A stretch of 64,000 nt of DNA from the NCBI GenBank assembly GCA_965212165.1, contig OZ243096.1:930001-994000 (forward strand), given 5' to 3'. Shown one piece after another: positions 33,119-40,689 of this stretch. The translations under genes were made by a program, and so were the position numbers. Within the stretch, counting starts at the first letter, position 1; every line of letters begins with the position of its first letter. Origin of the DNA: RHLJ01 sp965212165. GTDB taxonomy: Bacteria > Bacteroidota > Rhodothermia > Balneolales > Balneolaceae. The notes beneath the pieces were generated by a model. It saw only the letters and a program-made list of their open reading frames with translations, was not told the DNA's origin and searched no databases.

Positions 33119-33535
33119 TTAAATCTGGAAACCGAGTTCTTTTAACTCAGCTATAATGGTTTCATCAGGACTTCTATCAGGGAACGTAGAGTAGATTCCT
33201 AATATTTGCTCAATTTCAGTGATTGCTTTTTCGTTGTCTTTATTCAACTTCAATACTTCGACATATTGAGCCAATGCTCCATTCATCTTATCTCGCATAT
33301 TGGTAACATTGGAATCTCTGTATTCAAGAAATAAACCGTAATTAAGATATACTTTCTCTTTCAATGTATTTACTTCATCAGATGCTTCTTGACCTTCAAG
33401 TATAATTAAGGCGTCAGAATACATATCCTTCTCTATAAGGGCGTCGATCTGAGTAGAAAGATTTTGAGGTTTATCTTGTTCTTGGGCACAAGCAATGGTT
33501 AAGAGCAGGATAAGTGCACATGCAATTCTTTTCAT
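33119..33535 (-). CDS. Small helical-repeat lipoprotein
   Basis: The 138-residue protein starts with a lipoprotein signal (lipobox LTIAC, cysteine at 16). The mature part is alpha-helical with TPR-like spacing (SDALIILEGQ, ALAQYVEVLKLNKDNEKAI). No enzymatic motif is present and I do not recognise a specific function. It is seven bases downstream of the site-2 protease gene, so an accessory role for that protease is conceivable but unproven. Confidence 0.7.
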   Translation of the reverse strand: MKRIACALILLLTIACAQEQDKPQNLSTQIDALIEKDMYSDALIILEGQEASDEVNTLKEKVYLNYGLFLEYRDSNVTNMRDKMNGALAQYVEVLKLNKDNEKAITEIEQILGIYSTFPDRSPDETIIAELKELGFQI

Positions 33536-33542
33536 GAATAGA

Positions 33543-34784
33543 TTATTTAAATGATAATGGGTTCAAACTTATACAAAGCACAAATATAAGCATACTTAAC
33601 CAACCTAGCACTTTTCTTGTTGGGGAAAGTGGTTGTTCAATTAATACTGGAGGGTGTTCTACTTTTACAACAAAGGCAATAAAAATGGACCAAAAAATCC
33701 AAATAAACGAAGATTGGATATCGCCATCTTCTCTCATAAAGTATAAATACAATCCAGAGCTTATAATTGAAGTAGGTAGTAAAGAAGCTACCCAATACTG
33801 ATCTCTATGAAATGCTTTTTGCATGATCAAAAATAGAATTCCAATCCAAATCAGCCATGTAACCATGCCAAAGCTGTTATCAAATCCTTTGCCTAATAGA
33901 TAATCATGGAGATAAGGAACAGCTTCAATACCCGCTAGAATTGTTATAAATGCAAAGAAGAGTCGCGCTACTATTTTATGTCGTTTATAGCCAATAAGTG
34001 AATATAGAATATGCCCACCATCTAACTGACCAACGGGCATAAGATTTAGTGCGGTAAAAAAGAGTCCAAACCATCCAGCTAGTAAAAAAGGGTAATGTTG
34101 TATTTCCCAAAGTGGAGGGGCATTTTCAAATAAAGAAGAAAGAAAATTATAGAGTGTAGTTCCTCCAAAAAAGAGAACCATCTGACCATCTTCAACTCTT
34201 GGTTCGTCTGGGAATTCTCCTGTTGTTTGATAACTCTCAACTACATAATTATGGTCACCAAATTCATTCAAGAATGTTATATCGGGAAGAGTGCTAAATC
34301 CAATAAATAGTATAATCAAAGAAACTACAAAACCAGCTAGTGGACCAGCAGCGCCAATATCGAAGAGTTTTTTTGTGTTATGAATTTGCTCTTTTATTCT
34401 GATTACAGCACCTAATGTGCCAATACCAACAGGAATCGGAATATAATATGGGAGGCTTACCTTAACTTTATGGTATACTGCCGCAAAATAATGCCCAAAC
34501 TCATGAAAGGTCAGAAATCCTAAAAGAAGGGAAGCAAATAGTACTCCTCGCAATAAACCTTCTTCTGATGTAGGAATAAAACCCCAAAGAAGCCGGTCAG
34601 TTGGTAGTCCAACAAGAAAGGTGCTGATTATAGATACAGAAATAAAGGTGAGTATAAATAGCCCAAGATGTTTTAGTATCGTTTTGAGATCAGGCTGATT
34701 TTTAGGCGGAACAACTACAGGCCGATCAATTTTCTGATATTCAGGTTCAGGATAGTAAAATGATTCTTTTGGATCGGGTTTCAA
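33543..34784 (-). CDS. Site-2 (M50) intramembrane metalloprotease
   Basis: The 413-residue protein has about nine hydrophobic helices and the two hallmark motifs of M50 proteases: HEFGHY (zinc histidines at 94 and 98) and NLMPVGQLDGGH further on, whose aspartate is the third ligand. An IPVGIGTLGAVIRIKE loop follows the first motif as in the family without a PDZ domain, so it belongs to the PDZ-less group (as in sporulation-type or cyanobacterial forms). The substrate is unknown. It lies nine bases after the arginine deiminase gene. Confidence 0.9.
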   Translation of the reverse strand: MKPDPKESFYYPEPEYQKIDRPVVVPPKNQPDLKTILKHLGLFILTFISVSIISTFLVGLPTDRLLWGFIPTSEEGLLRGVLFASLLLGFLTFHEFGHYFAAVYHKVKVSLPYYIPIPVGIGTLGAVIRIKEQIHNTKKLFDIGAAGPLAGFVVSLIILFIGFSTLPDITFLNEFGDHNYVVESYQTTGEFPDEPRVEDGQMVLFFGGTTLYNFLSSLFENAPPLWEIQHYPFLLAGWFGLFFTALNLMPVGQLDGGHILYSLIGYKRHKIVARLFFAFITILAGIEAVPYLHDYLLGKGFDNSFGMVTWLIWIGILFLIMQKAFHRDQYWVASLLPTSIISSGLYLYFMREDGDIQSSFIWIFWSIFIAFVVKVEHPPVLIEQPLSPTRKVLGWLSMLIFVLCISLNPLSFK

Positions 34785-34793
34785 TTCAGGATT

Positions 34794-36029
34794 TTATTTA
34801 GTTATTGCTGCTCTTGAAATAGGCATAGTCATACACCTTGCTCCACCACGACCTCTACAAAGTTCATGGCCTTGGAAGCTAATTGCTATTTTATTTTCAG
34901 GATTTATTTCGAGCTCTTTGTTCTCATACTCTTCAATAAACTCAAATTGATTCATAAAATAATATCCATGATCAACTAATGTATTGAAGGTTTTAGTATT
35001 ACGTTCGTAGCCAATAATTATTCCTGGCGCTAATGCAAAAACGTTGGCACCATCAGTCCATTGCTCCCTATATTGACTTGTTCGGTCTTCTCCTCCACAT
35101 TTAATGAAGGTATAATCTTTTTCAGAAAACTCATTTAAAGCATTTTGGAGGGATGATTTTGATTCTGCTACAATTTTGTCACCACTTTTATGAAGTGCTA
35201 CAACATTATCGCTTTGCTCTAAAATTGCTGGTGGGAAAGCGATGCATTCATTCTCACTTGCAAAGGTGAAGATAGTATCTAAATGCATTGATGCCCTTTG
35301 TTTTGGAATATCGACTGCAAGTACGGTTTCAACACCATGGTTGAGTAACCCATCAGCTGCTTTCATCAATCCAGTAAATGATGTTCTTTCACTCATTCCA
35401 ATAAGGACAAGCTTTTCAGATTCTACTAGAACATCTCCACCTTCAATTGACTGATTTCCAGAAATACGAATGGCATTCTTTTTAACTGTTTCAAACAATG
35501 GGTGAAACGTAACAAGTGTTTCCATCATTAATGATTCTCTTAAACGAGTTTTAGTGGCTGCCCTCGAAACCAAAATATTACTACCAACAACGGCAGCTAA
35601 ATCTCTAGTAAAAAGCAGATTTGGAGATGGAAGTAAATTGAATTCAGTTGAGCCTTTTAAAGTACCTTGAATGCTAAAGGTGAGTAATTCAGCAGGATCG
35701 AGAGAAAGCAATTCCTTTTCAATAACAGAAAGGTTTTCTTCTGGAAACTCCTTTATTAGTTGCTCAATAAAATAGGCCCTTGCGTCTTCATGATTGATAG
35801 TTTCAGAAAAAAGGTCTACGATTTCTAAAACCTGCCCATCCTTAGGCATCGCCTTTTTAAACACGTCGAGCATATCTAAGTGTTCACCACGAGCATCTTC
35901 CTCAAAAATGATATCGTCAAATAGAAGTTCATCTTTAAGCTCAGGGTTTACAAGGGATACCTCGTGACCTGGTGTGTGTACAATAACCCCGTTTAAATGA
36001 CCAATTTCAGAGGAAACGTTGATATTCAT
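34794..36029 (-). CDS. arcA: Arginine deiminase
   Basis: This enzyme hydrolyses arginine to citrulline and ammonia. Key segments are FTRD, SIEGGDVLV, MHLDTIFTF and the C-terminal GGARCMTMP with catalytic cysteine C399. The ATG at 36029 gives 411 residues, the family length; a 5' frame extension to 36062 would run into the -7 box at 36060-36067 and is rejected. No ornithine transcarbamylase or carbamate kinase gene is next to it, so it may act on its own for arginine catabolism or nitrogen release. Confidence 0.93.
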   Translation of the reverse strand: MNINVSSEIGHLNGVIVHTPGHEVSLVNPELKDELLFDDIIFEEDARGEHLDMLDVFKKAMPKDGQVLEIVDLFSETINHEDARAYFIEQLIKEFPEENLSVIEKELLSLDPAELLTFSIQGTLKGSTEFNLLPSPNLLFTRDLAAVVGSNILVSRAATKTRLRESLMMETLVTFHPLFETVKKNAIRISGNQSIEGGDVLVESEKLVLIGMSERTSFTGLMKAADGLLNHGVETVLAVDIPKQRASMHLDTIFTFASENECIAFPPAILEQSDNVVALHKSGDKIVAESKSSLQNALNEFSEKDYTFIKCGGEDRTSQYREQWTDGANVFALAPGIIIGYERNTKTFNTLVDHGYYFMNQFEFIEEYENKELEINPENKIAISFQGHELCRGRGGARCMTMPISRAAITK

Positions 36030-36059
36030 ATATCCGTTTTGAGAATTGTAAATTGATCT

Positions 36060-36067
36060 CAAATATA
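36060..36067 (-). promoter_or_regulatory. TAnnTTTG -7 box of the arginine deiminase operon
   Basis: CAAATATA on the plus strand is TATATTTG on the minus strand, 31 bases upstream of the ATG at 36029. Confidence 0.55.
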
Positions 36068-36140
36068 GGGTATTAAGAACTGAACTTTTAAACAGTAATT
36101 CTAGATTTGAATATCTATCTTAAATGAGCGAAATAAGAGA

Positions 36141-36995
36141 ATGACAAGTAAATCAGAAATACAATCATTGCTACTATTGATGGATGATCCCGATCCATTT
36201 ATTCAAGAAAGTGTGCAAAGTAGATTTACAGAACTTGGCGAAAATGCAGTTCCAATATTAGATGAATATCGTCTAGAAATAAAAAGCGCAGATGAGAAAA
36301 AGCGTGTTGGTGATATTATTCATCAACTTACTTTTGAGACATTAAAAGCAGATTTTCATGAACTTCTGGATCAAGGAGTAAAAAATAGAGAAGGCTTGGA
36401 AAAAGCTACATTCATGTTAGCGCGATTTGGGAATCCTACATTAAGGAGCAGGGAATACTCTAAAAAGTTAGATCATTTTGCTGAAATGGTAGAACCAACT
36501 ATTCGATATAGGTTGGATGAACGTCGTAAAATGAAGCAATTGATCAAGTTTGTATTTGAGGATTTAAACTTTAGTGGAGATACAGAAGACTACCACAACC
36601 CTGAGAACTGTTTTATGGATCAGGTTATAAATAGACGCAGAGGCTTACCCATTACCCTTAGCATGGTAGTTATGTTTTTAGCTCGACGTCTAGAGATGCC
36701 ATTTTTTGGTATAAATATGCCGATCCATTTTATGTTAAATTATATTAGTGATAAAGAAGAAATATTGATTGATCCATATGATAACGGCGCTATTGTTACT
36801 TATGATCAATGCTATTTTTTCTTGAAGAAAAATAATATTGAACCAAAGCCCGATCACTTTAGAGTAGCATCAGATATTGAGATTTTAGTTAGATGTATCC
36901 GGAACCTAATTCATAGCTACGAACGAAAAGAATTAGTAGAAAGAGTTGAGGATCTAAAAAAACTATTAGCGATTGCAGAAACATATGAGAACTAA
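36141..36995 (+). CDS. SirB1-like transglutaminase-fold protein
   Basis: The 284-residue protein has N-terminal helical repeats (about 1-100) and a transglutaminase-core-2 region with DYHNPENCFMDQVINRRRGLPITLSMVVMFLARRLEMPFFGINMPIHFMLNY. The Cys (ENCF), the His (IHFML) and an Asp (IDPYDNG) are placed as expected for a Cys-His-Asp triad. SirB1-type proteins are widespread and functionally poorly known. It begins an operon with the DUF3052 gene and a dehydrogenase gene, with a two-base gap to the next. Confidence 0.85.
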   Translation: MTSKSEIQSLLLLMDDPDPFIQESVQSRFTELGENAVPILDEYRLEIKSADEKKRVGDIIHQLTFETLKADFHELLDQGVKNREGLEKATFMLARFGNPTLRSREYSKKLDHFAEMVEPTIRYRLDERRKMKQLIKFVFEDLNFSGDTEDYHNPENCFMDQVINRRRGLPITLSMVVMFLARRLEMPFFGINMPIHFMLNYISDKEEILIDPYDNGAIVTYDQCYFFLKKNNIEPKPDHFRVASDIEILVRCIRNLIHSYERKELVERVEDLKKLLAIAETYEN

Positions 36996-36997
36996 CA

Positions 36998-37408
36998 GTG
37001 TCTGGTTACTCTAACACACCTCTGATAAAAAAACTGGGTATTAAGACAGGGAATTCTATTCTAATTGTTAATAAACCTGAGCATTATTTTAAAATGTTAG
37101 GAGTTCTTCCAGCGGAAATCAATGAAGTAGATTTAAACTTCAAAGAACCGATTAATTTCATTCATTTTTTTTGTTCAGAACTATCAGAGTTATATACTTT
37201 CTTTCCAATTCTAAAAATGAAATTAGCTAAAGATGGAATTCTTTGGGCTTCATGGATTAAAAAAGCATCCAAAAATTACGATTCGGGTTTTACAGAAAAT
37301 GAAGTTAGAAGTGTTGGACTCGAAATAGGATTAGTTGATGTTAAAGTATGCTCAGTTGATGAAGATTGGAGTGGGTTAAAATTTATGTATAGAAAGTTAG
37401 ACCGATGA
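36998..37408 (+). CDS. DUF3052-type protein
   Basis: The 136-residue protein has GYSNTPLIKKLGIKTGN at the start, typical of DUF3052, followed by an alternating beta/alpha pattern (LLWASWIKKAS). Its role is unknown. It begins with GTG, two bases after the preceding stop, and its last four bases overlap the dehydrogenase start, a translationally coupled arrangement. Confidence 0.75.
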   Translation: MSGYSNTPLIKKLGIKTGNSILIVNKPEHYFKMLGVLPAEINEVDLNFKEPINFIHFFCSELSELYTFFPILKMKLAKDGILWASWIKKASKNYDSGFTENEVRSVGLEIGLVDVKVCSVDEDWSGLKFMYRKLDR

Positions 37409-38448
37409 AAGCTATTGTTTTTAAGGGAATCAAAAAAGTTGATGTAGTTGAAGTCTCTTCACCAAAAATTATCGAACCAACCGATGCAATAGTAAAAGTG
37501 GAAAGTGCAGCAATCTGTGGTTCTGATATGCATGTATATCATGGTCGTGAGACTGGAATAGATTCAGGAACAATAATGGGGCATGAGTTTTCGGGCACCA
37601 TAGTTGAAGTTGGAAAGGATGTACACGGCTTTAAAAAAGGAGAAAGAGTATTGTCTCCTTTTACAATCAATTGTGGAGATTGTTTTTATTGTAATATTGG
37701 CTTAACTGCTCGTTGTATAAAGAGCAGGTTATATGGCTGGGTAGAAAATGGAGTAGGTTTACAAGGAGTTCATGCAGAATATGTTCGTGTACCAATGGCT
37801 AATTGTACCCTAGTTCATTTACCTGCTGAATTGAGTTGGGAGGAAGGTAATTTACTTGCTGATATTGCTTCTACCGGATATTTTGGTGCAGAACAGGCTG
37901 AAATAAAGTCAAGCGATTATTGTGTGATAGTTGGATGTGGTCCCGTAGGAATTATGGCGATAAAGGCTGCTAAATTATTGGGCGCAAAAAAAATATATGC
38001 CATAGATAGCATCAAATTCCGTCTTAAAATAGCAGAAATGAATGGTGCTACTCCTATTAATTATTCTATGGTTGATCCTATTGAAGAGATAAAAAAAGCT
38101 ACTAAATCTAGAGGAGCGGATTGTGTAATTGAAGCAGTAGGTAGCAAAGCTTCAATGAAAACAAGTTTTTCTATTCTTCGACCTGGCGGGGTTTTATCAA
38201 CCATAGGTGTTCAAGCATTCGATGAATTACCGTTTTCTCCAGAAGAAATGTACGATAAAAATATCACCCTTAAAGCTGGGAGATGCTCATCTAGGTTTTA
38301 TGCCGAGAAACTAATCCCAAAAGTGATAAGTGAAGAATTCTCTATTAAAGATGTGATAACTCATAGGTTTAAATTAGAAGATGGAGTCGAAGCATATCGT
38401 TTATTTGATGAGGAAAAAGAGAATTGTTTGAAAGTTCTATTTATTTAA
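37405..38448 (+). CDS. Zinc-dependent medium-chain dehydrogenase
   Basis: The 347-residue MDR-family protein has the catalytic zinc ligands in ICGSDMHVYHG and GHEFSG, structural zinc cysteines in NCGDCFYCNIGLTARC, and a Rossmann fold (VIVGCGPVGIMAIKAAKLLGA). The substrate is not evident; threonine-, sorbitol- or formaldehyde-type dehydrogenases are all possible. The GTIMGHEFSGTIVEVG text matches glutathione-independent formaldehyde dehydrogenase-like enzymes as well as generic ones. It overlaps the DUF3052 gene by four bases. Confidence 0.85.
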   Translation: MKAIVFKGIKKVDVVEVSSPKIIEPTDAIVKVESAAICGSDMHVYHGRETGIDSGTIMGHEFSGTIVEVGKDVHGFKKGERVLSPFTINCGDCFYCNIGLTARCIKSRLYGWVENGVGLQGVHAEYVRVPMANCTLVHLPAELSWEEGNLLADIASTGYFGAEQAEIKSSDYCVIVGCGPVGIMAIKAAKLLGAKKIYAIDSIKFRLKIAEMNGATPINYSMVDPIEEIKKATKSRGADCVIEAVGSKASMKTSFSILRPGGVLSTIGVQAFDELPFSPEEMYDKNITLKAGRCSSRFYAEKLIPKVISEEFSIKDVITHRFKLEDGVEAYRLFDEEKENCLKVLFI

Positions 38449-38531
38449 AACTGCGTAAAATATTGAAAGACAGATAATTAGAGTTGAATTTTTATCAGCA
38501 AAGTGTAGATTAATGGAAATAATCCAATTCT

Positions 38532-39011
38532 ATGAAATCTCTACTAATTCTTATTTCAACAACAATATTTGGGGTTACTTATTCAAGTATTTCAAATACC
38601 CAGCCTAATAAACACATAGAAATCACTCAGCCAGATACCTCAGGTTTTGATCAGGAAAAAGCACTTATTGAACTTCGAGAATTTATAAAAGGTGATGAAG
38701 ATTTACCTTCATCTGAGGTATATAAAAATATTAAGAATCTTAAAGGTGTACCAGCTGGACGTTTATTAAGAATTATGGAATTCGGCTATTCAAGATCACT
38801 TGGAGTTACATGTACTCATTGCCATGACCCTAGTGATTGGAGTAGTGATGAGAAAAAAGAGAAAATAATTACTCGAGAAATGGCAAATATGACGGCAGAT
38901 ATTAACAATGAATTATTAAGTAAAATAAAATCATTATCTGATAGAAGAGTTGCAGTTAATTGTACTACATGTCATCGTGGAGACACTAAAACAGCACTAA
39001 ATATGAACTAA
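38532..39011 (+). CDS. Di-heme c-type cytochrome, reaction-centre-cytochrome-like
   Basis: The 159-residue protein starts with a hydrophobic signal or anchor (about 1-20) and has two heme sites, CTHCH at 94-98 and CTTCH at 144-148. The preceding VPAGRLLRIMEFGYSRSLG and the REMANMTADIN segment resemble the cytochrome subunit of photosynthetic reaction centres, which uses methionine axial ligands just upstream of each CxxCH. Similar proteins occur in non-photosynthetic Bacteroidota. It probably carries electrons in the periplasm; the partner is unknown. It is 83 bases after the dehydrogenase gene. Confidence 0.85.
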   Translation: MKSLLILISTTIFGVTYSSISNTQPNKHIEITQPDTSGFDQEKALIELREFIKGDEDLPSSEVYKNIKNLKGVPAGRLLRIMEFGYSRSLGVTCTHCHDPSDWSSDEKKEKIITREMANMTADINNELLSKIKSLSDRRVAVNCTTCHRGDTKTALNMN

Positions 39012-39055
39012 ATAAAAGTTAGAGCTAGTTTTTACGAACTATAGACTATTTAAAC

Positions 39056-39101
39056 TTTCACCTCCACTTGAGGTGAGACTTTCACTATCTTCGAGGTGAA
39101 A
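39056..39101 (+). promoter_or_regulatory. Mutually exclusive hairpins in the pnuC leader
   Basis: TTTCACCTC (39056-39064) can pair with GAGGTGA (39070-39076, loop of 5) or with GAGGTGAAA (39093-39101, nine bases matched). The second arm covers the in-frame GTG at 39096. No known TPP, preQ1 or NAD riboswitch core is visible, so the role is inferred only. Confidence 0.35.
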
Positions 39102-39116
39102 TTTCATCAAGACAAC

Positions 39117-39752
39117 ATGCAGTCAATCATCGAAGGGATTATAAACGGAATTTACCAAACCACACCATTGGAATGGATTGCAGTTACTACTGGCTTGATG
39201 AGTGTTTGGTTCTCGATGAAGGAGAATATCCTGGTATATCCAACTGGTATTATCAGTGTATTGATTTATGTCTACTTTGGGTTTAATTACCAGCTTTATG
39301 CTGATATGGGTGTTAATAGCTACTATTTTGTAATGAGTGTTTATGGTTGGTATCACTGGACAAATACCAAAGATAAAAACCGGGATCAAATCCCTGTTAC
39401 AAAAAATTCTAAGAAGGAATGGGGTGTATCGATTGGAATTTTAATAGGCTCTTTTCTAATTCTAGTTTTTGTATTAATGAACTTCACTGATAGTGATGTT
39501 CCAATTTGGGATGCTACAACAACCTGTTTTGCAATTTTAGGCATGTGGCTAATGGCTCAAAAAAAATTAGAAAATTGGATTGCATGGATTATCACAGATA
39601 TCATTTCAGTACCACTATATTTCTATAAAGGATTAGTACTAACTAGTTTTCAATTCCTAATTTTTACTGTCTTGGCTTTTGCCGGGTATATTACTTGGAA
39701 GAAGTCGTTAGAAAGAGATCAAAGCATCAAATCTGAAAGTGCTTTTATATAG
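39117..39752 (+). CDS. pnuC: Nicotinamide riboside transporter PnuC
   Basis: The 211-residue membrane protein has about seven helices and the PnuC signatures TPLEWIAVTTGLMSVWFSMKEN, YPTGIISVLIYVYFGF, LYADMGVNSYYFVMSVYGWYHW and WIAWIITDIISVPLYFYKGL. The family imports nicotinamide riboside or related vitamins. The ATG at 39117 is preferred; an in-frame GTG at 39096 lies within a stem. Its 3' end overlaps the convergent HsdR-N-type gene by 34 bases. Confidence 0.9.
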   Translation: MQSIIEGIINGIYQTTPLEWIAVTTGLMSVWFSMKENILVYPTGIISVLIYVYFGFNYQLYADMGVNSYYFVMSVYGWYHWTNTKDKNRDQIPVTKNSKKEWGVSIGILIGSFLILVFVLMNFTDSDVPIWDATTTCFAILGMWLMAQKKLENWIAWIITDIISVPLYFYKGLVLTSFQFLIFTVLAFAGYITWKKSLERDQSIKSESAFI

Positions 39753-40624
39753 AAGCTTAGAGATTGATTTAGGTTAAACCCAATCTTATCCTTTAAATCA
39801 AAATGGTCGATACCATCTGATGTTTGTAGAATTGTATTTCTTTCCTCTTCTGTAATAAGTAAATCTAATGATACAGACAGTAGTGCCACATTCTGACCAT
39901 TATGATTCATTACAGCATTGAGTTTAGTGGCTCCGAAAGGAGTCGAAGTTAGTGACAGTGCTAATCTTGAATCTTCCTCAATAGAAAAGATCCTATAATA
40001 ATTTGCAAGGCCGAGTTCAGGTGCAGCTCCTTCGAAATCAAAGTATCTGATCTCTGATTCATTAGAAGTATAAAGTTCATCACAGGTCTCAATTATCCAT
40101 TGAATGATTTCTGATCTAGATTTTTTTCCTGCGAAGCCACGGTTTGACCAATAATCTAAAGTTCGTTCAGTTTTAGCGGATGAATAAAAAGGGGCTGGAA
40201 TTTCATCAATAAATTTCAGATTACTGTCATTAACAGCAAACCAATAATCAACAATACCATTTGTTACCAATAAAAAGGGTGCGCTAACTTTCTGATTGTA
40301 TCGAGCAATTTGAAGAGCAACTTTTGCATCTAGTCGAACTTCGGGTGCTTTGCACTCCGCTAAAAGTATTGGTTTAAAATCTTTGTTATAGCATATTAAA
40401 TCTGTTCGAGATTTAGATTTGTCTTTAGGAAGTTCTATTGCAGACTCAAATGCGATCCTATTTTTAGAAAAAGTAGCTTCTTCAATAAGGTAATCTACAA
40501 ATGAAAGACGTACTCGTTCTTCGGGGAGGTTTTTGAAAGTTTTCTTAGATACAGGATTCCACAGAAACTTTTCGTCACCTTTAAAAGTGATATGCGGATA
40601 ATGATGGCTAGAACTACTACGCAA
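39719..40624 (-). CDS. Stand-alone HsdR N-terminal domain (PD-D/ExK) protein
   Basis: The 301-residue protein begins with an HsdR_N-like PD-(D/E)xK nuclease fold (about 25-150), with the acidic residue in RTDLICYNKDFKP and the E-x-K in LLAECKAPEVRLDAK. The rest (about 150-301) carries no helicase or other restriction domain, and no HsdM or HsdS genes are nearby. Such proteins are common in Bacteroidota, and their role is not established; DNA processing or a defence remnant are both possible. It is the last gene of a minus-strand stretch after yidC, separated from it by a long hairpin. Confidence 0.7.
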   Translation of the reverse strand: MRSSSSHHYPHITFKGDEKFLWNPVSKKTFKNLPEERVRLSFVDYLIEEATFSKNRIAFESAIELPKDKSKSRTDLICYNKDFKPILLAECKAPEVRLDAKVALQIARYNQKVSAPFLLVTNGIVDYWFAVNDSNLKFIDEIPAPFYSSAKTERTLDYWSNRGFAGKKSRSEIIQWIIETCDELYTSNESEIRYFDFEGAAPELGLANYYRIFSIEEDSRLALSLTSTPFGATKLNAVMNHNGQNVALLSVSLDLLITEEERNTILQTSDGIDHFDLKDKIGFNLNQSLSFYIKALSDLML

Positions 40625-40632
40625 AGGATAAA

Positions 40633-40679
40633 TGTTATTGGTTAATAGAGTCGATAAAGATAACTATTAACCAATAACA
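40633..40679 (-). terminator. Long perfect inverted repeat after yidC
   Basis: Arms TGTTATTGGTTAATAG (40633-40648) and its exact complement (40664-40679) are 16 bases each with a 15-base spacer. It begins 11 bases after the yidC stop on the minus strand. The hairpin could end the rpmH-rnpA-yidC transcript, although the following T-tract is poor; an operator for the downstream gene is the alternative. Confidence 0.5.
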
Positions 40680-40689
40680 ATTATGAAAG

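Noticed and set aside
39012..39116. Possible TPP, preQ1 or NAD riboswitch before pnuC
   Set aside because: None of the conserved cores is present; only the alternative hairpins reported separately are visible.
39719..40624. Type I restriction system
   Set aside because: Only an HsdR N-terminal-like domain is present; helicase, methylase and specificity subunits are absent.
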